Below, piece by piece: positions 1 through 10,394 of a stretch of DNA of 64,000 nt (positions are counted from its first letter, which is position 1; each line of letters opens with the position of its first letter). The stretch spans positions 70,716,798 to 70,780,797 of the forward strand of contig NC_059501.1 of assembly GCF_914767665.1 (NCBI RefSeq), in the 5' to 3' direction. The stretch comes from Harmonia axyridis (taxonomy: Eukaryota > Arthropoda > Insecta > Coleoptera > Coccinellidae). The position numbers were made by a program, and so were the translations under genes. The notes beneath the pieces were generated by a model. It ran no database searches, was not told the DNA's origin, and was given only the letters and a program-made list of their open reading frames with translations.

Positions 1-555
1 CATTTCACGTTACCCTTCAATTATTAGTATTACAATCCCAACAAAGTATTACAATTGCTAATGTATTGAATATTTTCAGGAATACTACAGGAAGTCACAT
101 GTCCATTGTTTATTTATTAAGAGATAACTTAATTTACATAAGATGTTTCTAAAAATAAATTCATATAACTATGCTACTTAAAACTAATCATATTGAAACC
201 TATTTATCCAATTATATTATGGCTGGAATAATGAAAATTCAATTGCTTATGTTGATTTGTATTACCATGGCGCCATCTTCATGGAGAATTAAGAAATTCT
301 ACAGAAATATAAAAAACTTTCTATCGTAACGTAATTAACATCAATTCTGATTTTGAATTTTTTGGTACTAGTTCTTAACTGAATCTCTGAGAATTTTACC
401 TATTACTCGATAAATGAAAAACATTCAAATCGGTACTTAATTTTCTGTGAAATTATTCTATGACTATATTGTAAAATCGAAGAAATAGGTTGTGAAAAAT
501 AAACAATTCCAATAAACCCAGGAAAAATGAAAATTGTATGATTTTCATTTGCACC
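1..555. other. AT-rich flank upstream of Atg5
   Basis: No coding exon or recognisable repeat is seen here. The stretch should contain the Atg5 promoter and 5' leader, but no clear TATA box or initiator stands out. An ATG at 538 is in frame with Atg5 and would add six residues. Confidence 0.4.
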
Positions 556-1691
556 ATGGCTAATGATAGAGAAGTCCTCAGGGAGATTTGGGAGGGAAAG
601 CTTCCTGTTTGTTTCATATTAGATCCGGACGAAGTAGTCGAACTGCAGCAGCCAGATCCCTTTTACTTGATGGTCCCTAGAGTTAGTTATTTTCCTTTGG
701 TTATTGATAAAGTGCGTAAACATTTTCTTAGTTATGTTATTAGTGATAAAATGGATCAGGTTATGTGGTTGGAATTTAATGGTCAACCTTTAAAATGGCA
801 TTATCCTATTGGTGTTTTATTCGATATGCTTGCAAAGACTGAAGATCTACCATGGACTCTAACAGCACATTTTGAAAAATTTCCAGAAGAACAAATTTAT
901 AGTTTCACAAATAAGTAGGTAGTCAGTTCTTTCATATGACTAATTATTATTGTGGTTCATTTGAGTTATAAACAGTGGATTAACGGGATATAAATATAAC
1001 ATTTTTGAATTTTTAATTGTAGAGAGTCCGTTGAGTCATATTTCATGTCATGTCTTAAAGAGGCAGATGTATTGAAATTTAAAGGGCAAATAGTCAGTAG
1101 TATGCAGATTAAAGATCATAACCAAATATGGATGGGACTTTTAAATGGTAAATATTCCATCACGACCTAAATCAATTTCTTTAAGACTGTTTTTGACAGA
1201 TAAGTTTGATCAGTTTTGGGCTGTGAACAGAAAACTCATGGAAGTCACATCAGAGTGTGAACATTTTAGACACATTCCTTTTAGATGTTATATAGATGAT
1301 GGATATAGACAAATGCTAGTGAAACCAATTTCTGAAGATGGACAACGTAAAACACTTAAAGATCTGCTGCAGGAGGTGTTTCCGGGCAAAGAAACAAGTA
1401 AGGAAATTCCTTCAAGAAATATCCAGTAATATTATTCACTAAGATGTTTTCAATTCAAGAGAGATTTGACAACTGAACTTTTTGAACTATTCAAGGTCTA
1501 TCCTCACTAATTGCATTTTCATATGTTATTGAGATTTTCCATGAAAATTATCCTGTACGGAATTTATTTACTTTTTTTCAGAAGTGAAAACCCATGGTAT
1601 TTGTCCTCCACTAGATACCCCATTACAATGGATGTCAGAACACCTGAGTTATCCAGACAACTTTCTCCATTTAAGTGTCGAAGCTTCGTGA
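556..1691 (+). CDS. Atg5: Autophagy protein 5 (Atg5), four exons, complete
   Basis: Atg5 is the cytosolic protein to which Atg12 is covalently attached; with Atg16 the conjugate promotes lipidation of Atg8/LC3 on the growing autophagosome. Exons are 556-914, 1023-1147, 1200-1397 and 1582-1691, with GT-AG introns of 108, 52 and 184 bp. They give 263 residues, close to about 275 in vertebrates. Visible family blocks in order: VLREIWEGKLPVCF, PRVSYFPLVIDKV, PLKWHYPIG, FMSCLKEAD, FDQFWAVNRKLME and PLQWMSEHLSYPDNFLH. Lys132 in FMSCLKEAD aligns with Lys130 of human ATG5, the Atg12 acceptor. ATG 556 is preferred over the in-frame ATG at 538 because of its good context (caccATGg) and its match to family N-termini. 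No damage is seen. Identity is secure; splice joints are inferred from reading frame and homology. Confidence 0.96.
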
Positions 1692-1797
1692 ATACTCAAT
1701 AGTTTTGTATTTATTTTCTTATAAATTACATATGAATTTATTTTGTTAAAAATTGTGATTTGCTTTATTGTCATTGATGTACCCATGTATTGATGGA

Positions 1798-1803
1798 AAT
1801 AAA
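1798..1803 (+). terminator. Poly(A) signal of Atg5
   Basis: A canonical AATAAA lies 107 bases after the Atg5 stop codon and is the first good poly(A) signal downstream, so it probably ends the Atg5 mRNA. Confidence 0.6.
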
Positions 1804-1805
1804 AT

Positions 1806-3655
1806 GTATAAAATTTAAGTTTATCACTATGGAAGTTTTCATTGGTGTAGAGGAAATTCAGGATAGCCCTAAATATTTGAATGCAGGATGTTCAAATATC
1901 CTAAAACACTAGAAAATTGTATTTAACCCATTGAATGAGTTAATTGTACATAGGACAAAGCCTTGGCCATCTATTAATCAATAAAAAAAAATTATTTATA
2001 GATGACTTTTCCAACTTGCAACAACATTGCGTCCTAGAAATGTTTTTCGTTCTTATGATAATAGATGGCACCTCTTGTACAATATATAGGAGTGGAACAT
2101 AGACCTATAATAATGTTATTGTAGGTCTATGGAGTGAAACTACAGATCATATTTTCTGATGCTACAACCTTCTAGATAACATGCGTTCCTGATGCAATAT
2201 TCGTTCCTACCACACTTCGGCGTTCTCTAGAATTAAGCGCTCGTTTGGCCGCTTATTTCGTTACAATTCGTTTATTGTTCGATTTTTGAACTGAGAATGT
2301 TTCAAACGGGTCTATCACAAACACATCCGTGGCCAAATTAAATCAGAACAATCTGAATTCCGAAGGAAAAATACCCTTGAAACATAAGGAACACCACCAC
2401 GTGTCTGCTCAGATCAAAACCAAATAGAAATGTTCCTTCTTCTTTAGGGGGTTCAAGGCCGTAGATCTTTATTTTCTTGGGAAGGTAATCGAAAAAAATT
2501 TTTTGACGACATTGTTTAATCATATCTATAATGTGAGAAAAAGAGGTTTGATTACCAAGTTTGAACCAAATTACCCGAAACAATTTTTTTTTATTACCAT
2601 TTCGATTGTTCTTAATATATTGGATGTTGCTGAATTGGAGTTACGAAGGAGATTCTTTGGATAATTTTAAAAATAAATATATTTCTTGTAGTCCTACTTT
2701 TTTGTGATGCTTCACCAATTTATCGAATCTTTATTAATCGGCGTCGCTACATAGTAGATAAATAAGTACCAAAACTTATAATTAATTTATTTATCACAGC
2801 TACCTAACTGGATCTTTATAATAATTTGGATTTTCCTGAGAATTACTATAGAGAGCTGTTTTTTCTCGAAATCGATTGCAGATACGACAAAACTACAACA
2901 AACCAAAAAGTATAGGTAGTACTGAACCAGAGTTTCTTTTTAAATTTTTCTAAACCACCAGTGGTTCACACAAAAATAACTCTGGAGGAAAGAAGCGGGC
3001 ACCCTTCCAGAAAAAATTCAACTTGTAGATTTGCATTTAAAATATGGATATCACATGATGCGGACTCAAGTTATAGCAGTTTTTTTCTTGAAATGATCCG
3101 AGAAATCTGCCATTTTTATTTTTTTTGTACCTCCAATTCAGGAACACCCTGTAAATTTAGTTGATTCAAAACTGATGTTTTCACAAATAAATTGCAATTT
3201 GAATGAAACACAATAAATTGTACAACACAGTCCAGACAATTTTTCGATACGAATTACCTACTCAGTTCAGTTCTTTGATAACTACATATTGAAAAAAAAA
3301 ACAACGGGTAAGTGTATATCGATGAAGAATGCAAAAATCACAGATGGCAAATAAGGGGCTGGGGCAATGTCGAGAAAGCGGATCGGTAAAGGAAAATAAT
3401 AAACCTTGGACAAAGACGCGCTTGTAGAGCCATAAAAGTACTCATCTTGAAAGCGATAATAAACTCATAAACCGTAAAAGGGTCCGATTTTTTATTGACT
3501 TCTCGATTCGAAGGAAAGTAAAATGATTATTATTAGTTCATTTTATGGAGAAATTTTCGTTCTTCGTCTTTGCGAGATTTTTAAAATTTTATATCTTGAA
3601 AATCTTGGCGGGGGTAATTACCCCTAGTACCCCCCCCCATTTCTACGCCCTTGAG
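1806..3655. other. Intergenic, no gene seen
   Basis: Between Atg5 and the first clear repeat no ORF looks like a protein gene. It contains one hairpin (2098-2131). A transposon-like end, the motif ACACCCTGTA near 3144-3153, is shared with several nonautonomous elements in this window. Confidence 0.4.
2098..2131. repeat. Short hairpin, 16-bp arms
   Basis: The arms CATAGACCTATAATAA and TTATTGTAGGTCTATG pair with one mismatch around a 2-nt centre. It may be the remnant of a very small inverted-repeat element; no function is implied. Confidence 0.5.
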
Positions 3656-3660
3656 GGGGT

Positions 3661-3823
3661 TTTCTTGAACAATAATTTTCATGGAAGAAAATAAATTGAA
3701 TTGAAAATATTTTCAATTCGCGAATGAAAAAAAATTAAAAGGTAACTTTTCGTTTTTCGCGAACAAATTGATATCTATGTGCTTTGTACAAAGCACCGAT
3801 ATATTTTTCAGAAATATCAAGAG
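3661..3823. repeat. Dispersed repeat, copy A
   Basis: This segment is homologous, in inverted orientation, to 20519-20663. Shared landmarks include TTGAACAAT, GGTAACTTTTCGTT, TTCGCGAACAAATTGAT and GTACAAAGCACCGATATATT. It is interrupted at its right side by the hAT MITE at 3824-4009 and may resume after 4018. Confidence 0.6.
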
Positions 3824-4009
3824 CAGTGGCGACGCTAGGGGGGACCAGAGAGGCCCGGGCCCCCCTAAAATTCTGCTGGCCCCCCTAAAATTTAACATAC
3901 TAAGGTTAAAGGATTGGGAGAACTCTAATTTCGCTTTATTTTGTCCCACCCAAAAAAAATCCGGCCCCCTTTTGGCCACCCCTGTTTTCGAAAGCTGGCG
4001 TCGCCACTG
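3824..4009. mobile_element. hAT-type MITE with perfect 8-bp target duplication
   Basis: A 186-bp nonautonomous DNA element. Its terminal inverted repeats begin CAGTGGCGACGC on both strands, and it is flanked by identical 8-bp direct repeats ATCAAGAG (3816-3823 and 4010-4017). An 8-bp target duplication and CAGTGGCG-type ends are typical of the hAT superfamily. No transposase is encoded. The intact duplication suggests a fairly recent insertion into the older repeat around it. Confidence 0.85.
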
Positions 4010-4017
4010 ATCAAGAG

Positions 4018-4725
4018 ATTGGAAAAATATTCCCGTAACAACAATGATGTTGATCGGCTCACCAGAACCAGGTGAATATAGGTATACCCCGAAATCTTCG
4101 ATAATTCGAATTACTTTCAATCCCCTTGAAAAAACCTTTTCTGTCGAAAAAAATGTCAGCTATCTCGATCAACTTCACTTTACGGTCATTCAAAATTTTT
4201 TGTGCACTTTTTTTATTTTTTCGTCTGTAACAGCCTCTTTTTGGCGTTCACTTCGTTCGCCGTCTTCGGTGCTCATTTCACCACGTTTAAACTTTGTAAC
4301 GTTACAATTGCCCATGAGACTCTAATTACTGATTTCTAGAGGTGGTTTGGCAGGTTTGGCTTATTTGGAAACAAAACTCCTAACCAGGTTTTTAAAAATT
4401 TTATAAAATTAAAATATACAAAGATCGATCTTTTTCACTCTAAACAAATAATATTGAAATGAAAACTTAACTTAAATTGGTTTTTAATGAAATACTGTGC
4501 TATTAGGATGGAACCTCTTCTCTAAATTATTTCAGCCTTCTGAACACCAGATCTTATCAGGAAGCTATATTTCTCCAATTCCCATTCAGCGAAGTTGATG
4601 TAATAACGCCTGGTATTACGCAGGTATTCACTCAGTTTCAGGAATTAAGTGCTTTTATTTCATACTGATACATTACAAAGGAATAAATGCTTAGTTACCG
4701 TAACTATAAACATTGTCAATTGTCA
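4018..4725. other. Intergenic, no gene seen
   Basis: Short ORFs here show no family motif. Nothing beyond AT-rich spacer sequence and possibly the remainder of the dispersed repeat is seen. Confidence 0.35.
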
Positions 4726-4753
4726 TAACTCCCTTGGGAGTTAAACAGGGCAG

Positions 4754-5461
4754 TTATAGGTCTTTAACTCCCTCTAAAGTGTTCACAAAAACAAACCGAC
4801 AGTTGTCGAATTTACCACTAAAGTTGTTACCCGAATTGCAAGGATTTTCTATTAAACGGTTGTCACTGTTGATGACTGTATTCAAACATGAAGTTGTTTC
4901 CCTTCTTTCATCTGACATGTCAGCTAACATTCTTGCAGTTTTGTTTTTCAATTCCATGCTGTCGGCCAAATACCCTTCTGCCACCGTTGAACTTCGCCAT
5001 CCACCATGTCTCTTCAATGTTGTCATATTTGACAATATCTTCCCGACTAAACACTTGAGACTTTTTTGGCTCATAGCCTTTACTTTTGCGTTTGAGAAAC
5101 GCTTCCAATTCGTGAAATTTACTTTCATCTATGTCATCATGTATTCTCATCATCAATTTTAGCATTCACCACTTTGTCCACAGCGAATCAGGACTATACA
5201 ATTCAGACTGTAAGAAAAATAAACCAATTCACATATTAGACTAAAAGAATGAATAGATACCATCTCTTGAAAATACGCCAACATTACAGTTTCACTCGTG
5301 TTTTTACTATCCATACGGTTAACTTCCATCCCCTGCAGAAATTTGTCATATTCCTTTTTGTACTTAAGTTCCGACTTTGTCGGTAGTAGTACGGAACGAG
5401 CTTTTTCAGCCTTTTCCAACAAATTTCTTGAAATCTCAATTCTCTCTGAGTTTGCATTCAT
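4754..5461 (-). pseudogene. Tyrosine-recombinase-like transposase relic
   Basis: Read on the minus strand from ATG 5461, exon one (5461-5261) encodes an N-terminal region with LLPTKSELKYKKEYDKFL and VMLAYFQEM. A 53-bp GT-AG intron (5260-5208) follows. The frame continues as SLWTKW, hits an in-frame TGA (5166-5168), and resumes as DESKFHELEAFLKRKSKGY. A large part of the core is then missing: the sequence shifts frame near 5030 and continues at once as TTLKRHGGWRSSTVAEGYL. That block has the H..GW and downstream Tyr arrangement of a tyrosine-recombinase C-terminus. The catalytic arginines of the missing core are absent, so this copy is dead. The open frame on the opposite strand (4713-5162) is a shadow. 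Confidence 0.55.
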
Positions 5462-5646
5462 TTTCACAAATTTGAATATGATAAGAAACACGATATGACA
5501 AATATCTAAAATGTTGTCAGTGACATTTCCATGGCAACCATGCCTACTTAATTCTCAATGAAGATAATTCGTTTTGTTCTGAAAACCAAAACAATTTGGT
5601 TTTTATATTTCATGCAGTATGAAATAAAATTAATTATCTATCTTGT

Positions 5647-5751
5647 GAGTTATTGGATTTTAACCACCTCGGGCAACGCAACAATCCCTCGGGACTTACG
5701 TCCCTCGGGATTGAAATCTGTTGCCCTCTGTGGTTAAAACCCTCATAACTC
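5647..5751. repeat. Compound 105-bp stem-loop at element end
   Basis: The outer arms GAGTTAT...ATTTTAACCAC and GTGGTTAAAA...ATAACTC pair. Inside them GGCAAC/GTTGCC, then CAATCCC/GGGATTG, then GAC/GTC pair around CTTACG. The CCTCGGGA motif occurs repeatedly. It sits at the outer edge of the recombinase relic and could be a terminal recombination or recognition structure. Confidence 0.6.
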
Positions 5752-5759
5752 CCTTGATA

Positions 5760-6384
5760 CATAAATAACTATAACGTACGTGCTATTCCAAATTCTGTAT
5801 CTCAAGAATGTACTTCTTGATATTTTTCAATCCCAAGATAGGTTTCTGTTGTTCCAATCTCACGGGAGGTGCTTTGGGAAAATGAACAACGATATAAGAA
5901 TATGTTAACCTGAATTTACAACTCCTTCTCGGATTTTTCACCAAGAAATTATAAAGAAATCATTACATTTATCATAAAATAAACCTGAGAAGGAGTTTTG
6001 CTGAAATTACTTGTCATAAAAAGAATTCTACCAAACCTGATATATGTTTCTACAAGATGGGTGACTCTAAAAAAAACTACTGTTTCAAAATTGATCAATT
6101 CATTCTGGTGAGATTATTACTTGTTGAATGCAAATCTTCATGTCAACACTTACCGAGAAGCCCGACACAATTCTTGCCGATAAATCAAATTCTAAAACTT
6201 AAATTGAACTACGTATCTTTCCTGAAGTCTCGATCATTGTTGAAAACTTTCAGAAAATTATCTCTGTTTCTTTATCTAGATACGCGCATCCGTTGGCGCT
6301 TCACCGGCGACCAATATCATACGATCAATTGACAAATTAGCGCGTCTTTGAAAATTCCAGTAGCGTAACATGAATTGAAGCGTT
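5760..6384. other. Intergenic, nothing recognised
   Basis: No ORF with family motifs, no clear repeat and no RNA gene were found in this stretch. Confidence 0.35.
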
Positions 6385-6707
6385 ACAACTTAATATACCA
6401 ATCGATGATGGTTGATTTTCCTGGTGCAGACCCCGGAAACTTTTCATCAAGCCAAGATTTTGCTTCAACTGTATTTTTTCCCTTCATATAAATCAATATT
6501 TTATCAGCACACGAAATTTTTTTTTCATCGTTTTTCAAAAAACCAAAGTTGCTACACTCACAATACAATATCTCACAAACTAATGGTCGCACGGCTGTCA
6601 AATTTTGACACGTAACGTTTGAAGGTTGGTACTAACTGAAAATTATATGAATTTAATACTAGCACCACCATCTAGGCATCAGACCGGGGACTTTTCAATT
6701 GGCCTAA
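6385..6707 (-). mobile_element. Mariner element, 5' fragment
   Basis: On the minus strand a mariner-type end starts TTAGGCCAATTGAAAAGTCC (6707 downward). A leader follows, then an ORF containing CADKILIYMKGKNTVEAKSW and KSTIIDWYIKL, which is the N-terminal helix-turn-helix DNA-binding region of a mariner-type transposase. The ORF stops about 40 codons into the domain and the catalytic part is missing, so this is a truncated copy. The family call rests on recognising the terminal sequence and the helix-turn-helix motif. Confidence 0.65.
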
Positions 6708-7048
6708 TATATAACTCATGTTTTGATGAACCAATAGAATACGTCTCGTGAATCGGTGTATACTCGAATATTGTCTATGCTTTATCAGACGCCATATAAT
6801 ACAACTGCTTATTAAACGTAAATATAAGTGAGGTTTTTTTATGAATTTTTTTAGTCCTTAGATGCGCTACATATTGCTTTAAATTTTCATGAAAAACTAT
6901 GAAACACCCTGTATTTCACAAACGAATATATTTTGGACAATTTTCAACATTGATTTGGCCTATTAAATTATTCCTGCATTCGCACTGAAAGTAAAATATA
7001 GGTACAGTTATTCATATAGTCAAAAAGTTATATGTATTTCAGTTAGGC

Positions 7049-7222
7049 CCGGTGCACATCACCTGCGATATTTTTCAATCAGATAGTCTGAAATACGTTG
7101 GCGGGTACCCGATAGCTATCTACGTTCCATGTGCCTGGTCCCATTGGCCATTAATCTCAATAAATTTATGAATTTCTGAAAATTATTGCAGCGTTCCGAT
7201 AACTTTGCAATTCATGTGCACC
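7049..7222. repeat. Small MITE candidate with GGTGCACAT ends
   Basis: GGTGCACAT near 7049 is repeated inverted as ATGTGCACC near 7222, with a weaker match further in (TGC at both sides). The 174-bp spacing and the lack of coding sequence fit a MITE. No target duplication is clear. Confidence 0.35.
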
Positions 7223-7404
7223 GTGTGAATACCAATTTCATTGAATAGTGATAGTGAATAGGTACGATTAACTTCAGGGGGTCTAATAGTCTAAGAGCGT
7301 TATAGTTTTTATAATCAATTTTCTGAAAAATCGAAAAACCGCTGTAGGCTAGGAACCATAAAAAATAATAAAAGTATACAGGGTGTAACATAAGTGGTTG
7401 CCCA

Positions 7405-7438
7405 TAGTCTAGTGGTGAATGCAGGTCATTCACGTCCC
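7405..7438 (+). repeat. tRNA-like shred (A-box and B-box-like motifs)
   Basis: TAGTCTAGTGG matches a tRNA A box and ATTCACGTCCC resembles a B box, but they are too close (23 nt between starts) for a working tRNA gene. Probably a deleted tRNA-derived repeat. Confidence 0.25.
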
Positions 7439-8781
7439 AGGCCTTTCAGAAGTACATACCTAGCTTGTTTATCCTGAGACTGTTAGTTTCGAAGATAAAG
7501 GGTGATTCATGAATATTGGCCTAAATTTCTGATGCCCATAATTTGAAAATCAGAAGTCACCGCATACAACCTTTCAAAATGTTCCATGTTATTTCAATAT
7601 TTTCAGGGCAGGACTCAGATTGTTGAGTTTTTTCCATTTGACTACGAAACCTATATTTTTTACATATTTTAGAGGAATTTTGTTATTGCCATGAAAAAAT
7701 AACATATGTAATTCAGTCTAGTGAATTCAATTTTCACTTTGAATGGCACACTTTTTTCGAAAGAGTAGAAAACGAAAGAATTCATGTTCTGAGTAACCTT
7801 TTCAAAATACGATGGTGCTGTTTTTATTTCTGAAAATGATTCGGAAAAGACTTGATTGTTTGAAAACTATAAGACTGTGAAAATTCAATGGATCTTTCCT
7901 TGAAATCTAAAAAAGAAGGTTCACTTCTGAAAAGAGAATGGTGGTTGAAAAATCATAAAATCTCAAAAATAAAAGGGGGTCAGTGACCTCAATCTTTTTT
8001 TTTGGAATATCTTTGAATGAGTTGTGCATTACTCGAAAAAACTAGAGTAAACTAGTGTAGAAATCACGTTAATTTATGTTTTGTTTCATTAGCCATATAA
8101 AAAAGTAGAAATGTCGTCACTCTTCCAGAGACGATTAGCCACGATGAAAGTCTGTGTTCTGTTTCGGCAACCGCCAATATGAAAATGAATTACAAAGTGA
8201 TGTTGAAATAATTATGGATTCAATATTTTGGATAATTCATTGTTAAAATTCACTTCAAACCACTTTCAGATATCCAAGTTCTCAAAAACTTCACTTTCAC
8301 GTTGAAAATTTGTGCAGTAAAAATGTCTGCGCGAAAATTTGGAGTACACGTCTGAGTAAAGTTTTCAGTAGTGTTTAGAATATTAAAACAGATTTTCAAA
8401 ATTCCGATGTACAGGATGTTGTTTCGAGGATTCAAACGATTCATAATTTTTTGTTAAACCGGACCTGGATTTCAAAGGTGGTTATTGCATGATACGTTTG
8501 GGCTCTCAATTGGGAGCATTTTGGACAAATATGAAGAAAATATACCGGGTAATTCGTTTGATATGGCCTCAGAAAGAAACTCGGCTACGGAGACAGTAAG
8601 ACCCAATAAATGGTGTATCTCCAGAACCGCCTTGGTGCCACCTATTCACCTGTGAAGTATTTCCGTTTCCCAATGAAACACCCTGTATACAATTATACAA
8701 TTTATACAATTTTCTGTTTGACATTGCAATGAGTTCGCAACTTTTTCAGGTAATGACCTTAGTTGTCGATGCTGTATTGCT

Positions 8782-8802
8782 AAATAAACTAAACTAAACT
8801 AA
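8782..8802 (+). repeat. Possible LINE 3' tail (TAAAC repeats)
   Basis: AATAAACTAAACTAAACTAA is a short tandem tail like those ending some insect non-LTR retrotransposons. No reverse-transcriptase sequence is visible upstream, so this is only a suggestion. Confidence 0.3.
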
Positions 8803-8814
8803 TTTATATTCAGC

Positions 8815-8935
8815 AAAATGTAGAAATCACATGGGGTTATAGGTTTGGAAATCTGGCGGGACATGGATTTGGTTCTCCACGAGTTATCCAAGGCTGTGGA
8901 TACTTTTTGTCCAGCCACTGTTGCACGGGTCTGTA
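8815..8935 (-). pseudogene. IS630/mariner-type transposase fragment
   Basis: Read on the minus strand, the sequence encodes QQWLDKKYPQPWITRGEP followed by FPNLTPCDFYI. This resembles the stretch leading to the last catalytic residue of IS630/Tc1/mariner transposases (usual form R.P..WPPRSPDLTPLDFFLW). Only this short fragment survives, next to the DD41D copy that follows but from a different family. Confidence 0.5.
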
Positions 8936-8980
8936 ATAATGGGTTGGATAGGTAAATATCGTGCTGGGAAATCATTTGTA

Positions 8981-9910
8981 AAGGGTGTTTTTTTTAGAGC
9001 TATAGAACTTTAAATTGGACGATGGATTATTCGATTAACATGAATTTTATTTATCCGCAAGATAATCTTGTGGCATTACATTTTAAATATGATTTCTGGC
9101 ATATGACCGCCACGGCTGGCTCGGATGTAGCCCAATCTGGACGTCCAATTTTCGATGACTTTTTCCAACATTTGTGGCCGTATATCGGCAATAACACGGG
9201 GAATGTTGTCTTCCAAATGGACAAGGGTTTGTGGCTTATCCGCATCGACCAATGACTTTACATAGCCCCACAGAAAGTAGTCTAGCGGTGTTAAATCACA
9301 AGATCTTGGAGGCCAATTCACAGGTCCAAAACGTGAAATTACGCGGTCACCAAACGTGTCTTTCAATAAATCGATTGTGGCACGAGCTGTGTGACATGTT
9401 GCGCCGTCTTGTTGGAACCACAGCTCCTGGACATCATGGTTGTTCAATTCAGGAATGAAAAAGTTAGTAATCATGGCTCTATACCGATCACCATTGACTG
9501 TAACGTTCTGGCCATCATCGTTTTTGAAGAAGTACGGACCAATGATTACGCCAGCCCATAAAGCGCACCAAACAGTCAGTTTTTTTGAATGTAACGGTGT
9601 TTCGACATACACTTGAGGATTAGCTTCACTCCAAATGCGGCAGTTTTGTTTGTTGACGTAGCCATTCAACCAGAAGTGCGCTTCATCGCTAAACAAAATA
9701 AAATGGACGTAGTGCGCGATACGTATTCCACACAGAACCATTATTTTCGAAATAAAATTGCACTATTTGCAAGCGTTGTTCAGGCGTGAGTCTATTTATG
9801 ATAAATTGTCAAACCAAACTGAGAATAAATCACTTGACAGCTGTTAAATCGGTCGCCATCTTGAACAGTAATGCCAACTTAAAGTTATATACCTCAAAAA
9901 AAACACCCGT
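8981..9910 (-). mobile_element. DD41D Tc1/mariner-superfamily element, internally deleted copy
   Basis: A 930-bp copy of the same family as 44007-45273, inverted relative to it. The terminal repeat AAGGGTGTTTTTTTT begins at 8981; the other end carries a one-base change (CACCCGT). Both ends abut TA (8979-8980 and 9911-9912), the expected target duplication. Compared with the 44-kb copy about 330 bp of the transposase N-terminal half is missing, with ATTTT at the junction. Confidence 0.85.
9076..9799 (-). pseudogene. DD41D transposase, dead copy
   Basis: The original start codon is ATA instead of ATG (9799-9797). After the first 30 or so codons the frame jumps across the internal deletion to HFILFSDEAHFWLNG. 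The C-terminal catalytic half is otherwise open and well kept: FSDEAHFW (first Asp), WFQQDGATCHTA (second Asp), and WPPRSCDLTPLDYFLW (third Asp). There are 41 residues between the second and third Asp, the spacing of the rosa/VISITOR type DD41D group. It ends SRGGHMPEIIFKM and stop. It lacks the DNA-binding domain and cannot be active. Confidence 0.8.
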
Positions 9911-10122
9911 TATTTTCGTAGCCAGTGATACGTCCTTCAATAGCGCTAGAAGTTCAATTTGTTTTATTTTTATTGCAATAAGAGGTTTTTATTATTTATT
10001 TCCTATATCGAATTCGAAATCATAATAAATATTCAGCAGAGTGAGTACAGTCAACCTCTCATTTCCCAAGGTGATTTTCAAATACGTTATCAGTCTCTTG
10101 AAGGAAGAATGAGTTTTTTCCG

Positions 10123-10394
10123 GTGTGGCCTTTGATATTGATAACTCAAAAAAAAGTTATTGGATCATATTTAGAAAAGCACCTCTATAATTCCTTCTTC
10201 CACATCTTGAATTCACATTCATTGGCTGTTTCTAAATCCATTTCATATGATTTTATTAATTTTTTGAAATCAGTCGTTGAATCCTTAGTCCGACCAATCA
10301 AACAAGTGAATGGTGATAATACAAATTGATGTTTGAGAAAACTGTTACTATTGCTTTGGAATCTTTTCTACCTTCCAACCTTATATGCAATATA
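10123..10394. other. Spacer between DD41D copy and foldback element
   Basis: The short ORFs show no recognised motif. Nothing else is seen from 9913 to the foldback end. Confidence 0.3.

Larger units (their letters stand above)
4726..5751 (-). mobile_element. Broken tyrosine-recombinase (Crypton-like) element
   Basis: A roughly 1-kb relic with a recombinase-like reading frame on the minus strand between two structured ends. The low-coordinate end carries the near-palindrome TAACTCCCTTGGGAGTTA (4726-4743). The high-coordinate end is a 105-bp multi-part stem-loop (5647-5751) that ends in the same motif, CATAACTCCCTT. The shared motif in the same direction at both ends suggests these are the element boundaries. 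Family placement (Crypton or a related insect tyrosine-recombinase element) comes from remembered protein similarity and is not certain. Confidence 0.5.
6708..8814. other. Intergenic with fragments of small elements
   Basis: No host gene is seen. It includes CACCCTGTA or ACAGGGTG ends near 6907, 7378 and 8682, the small MITE candidate at 7049-7222 and a tRNA-like shred at 7405-7438. A short TAAAC-type tandem tail at 8782-8802 may be the 3' tail of a LINE. Confidence 0.4.

Noticed and set aside
4713..5162. 149-codon plus-strand ORF
   Set aside because: It is the antisense of the recombinase relic, whose minus-strand text has the recognisable motifs.
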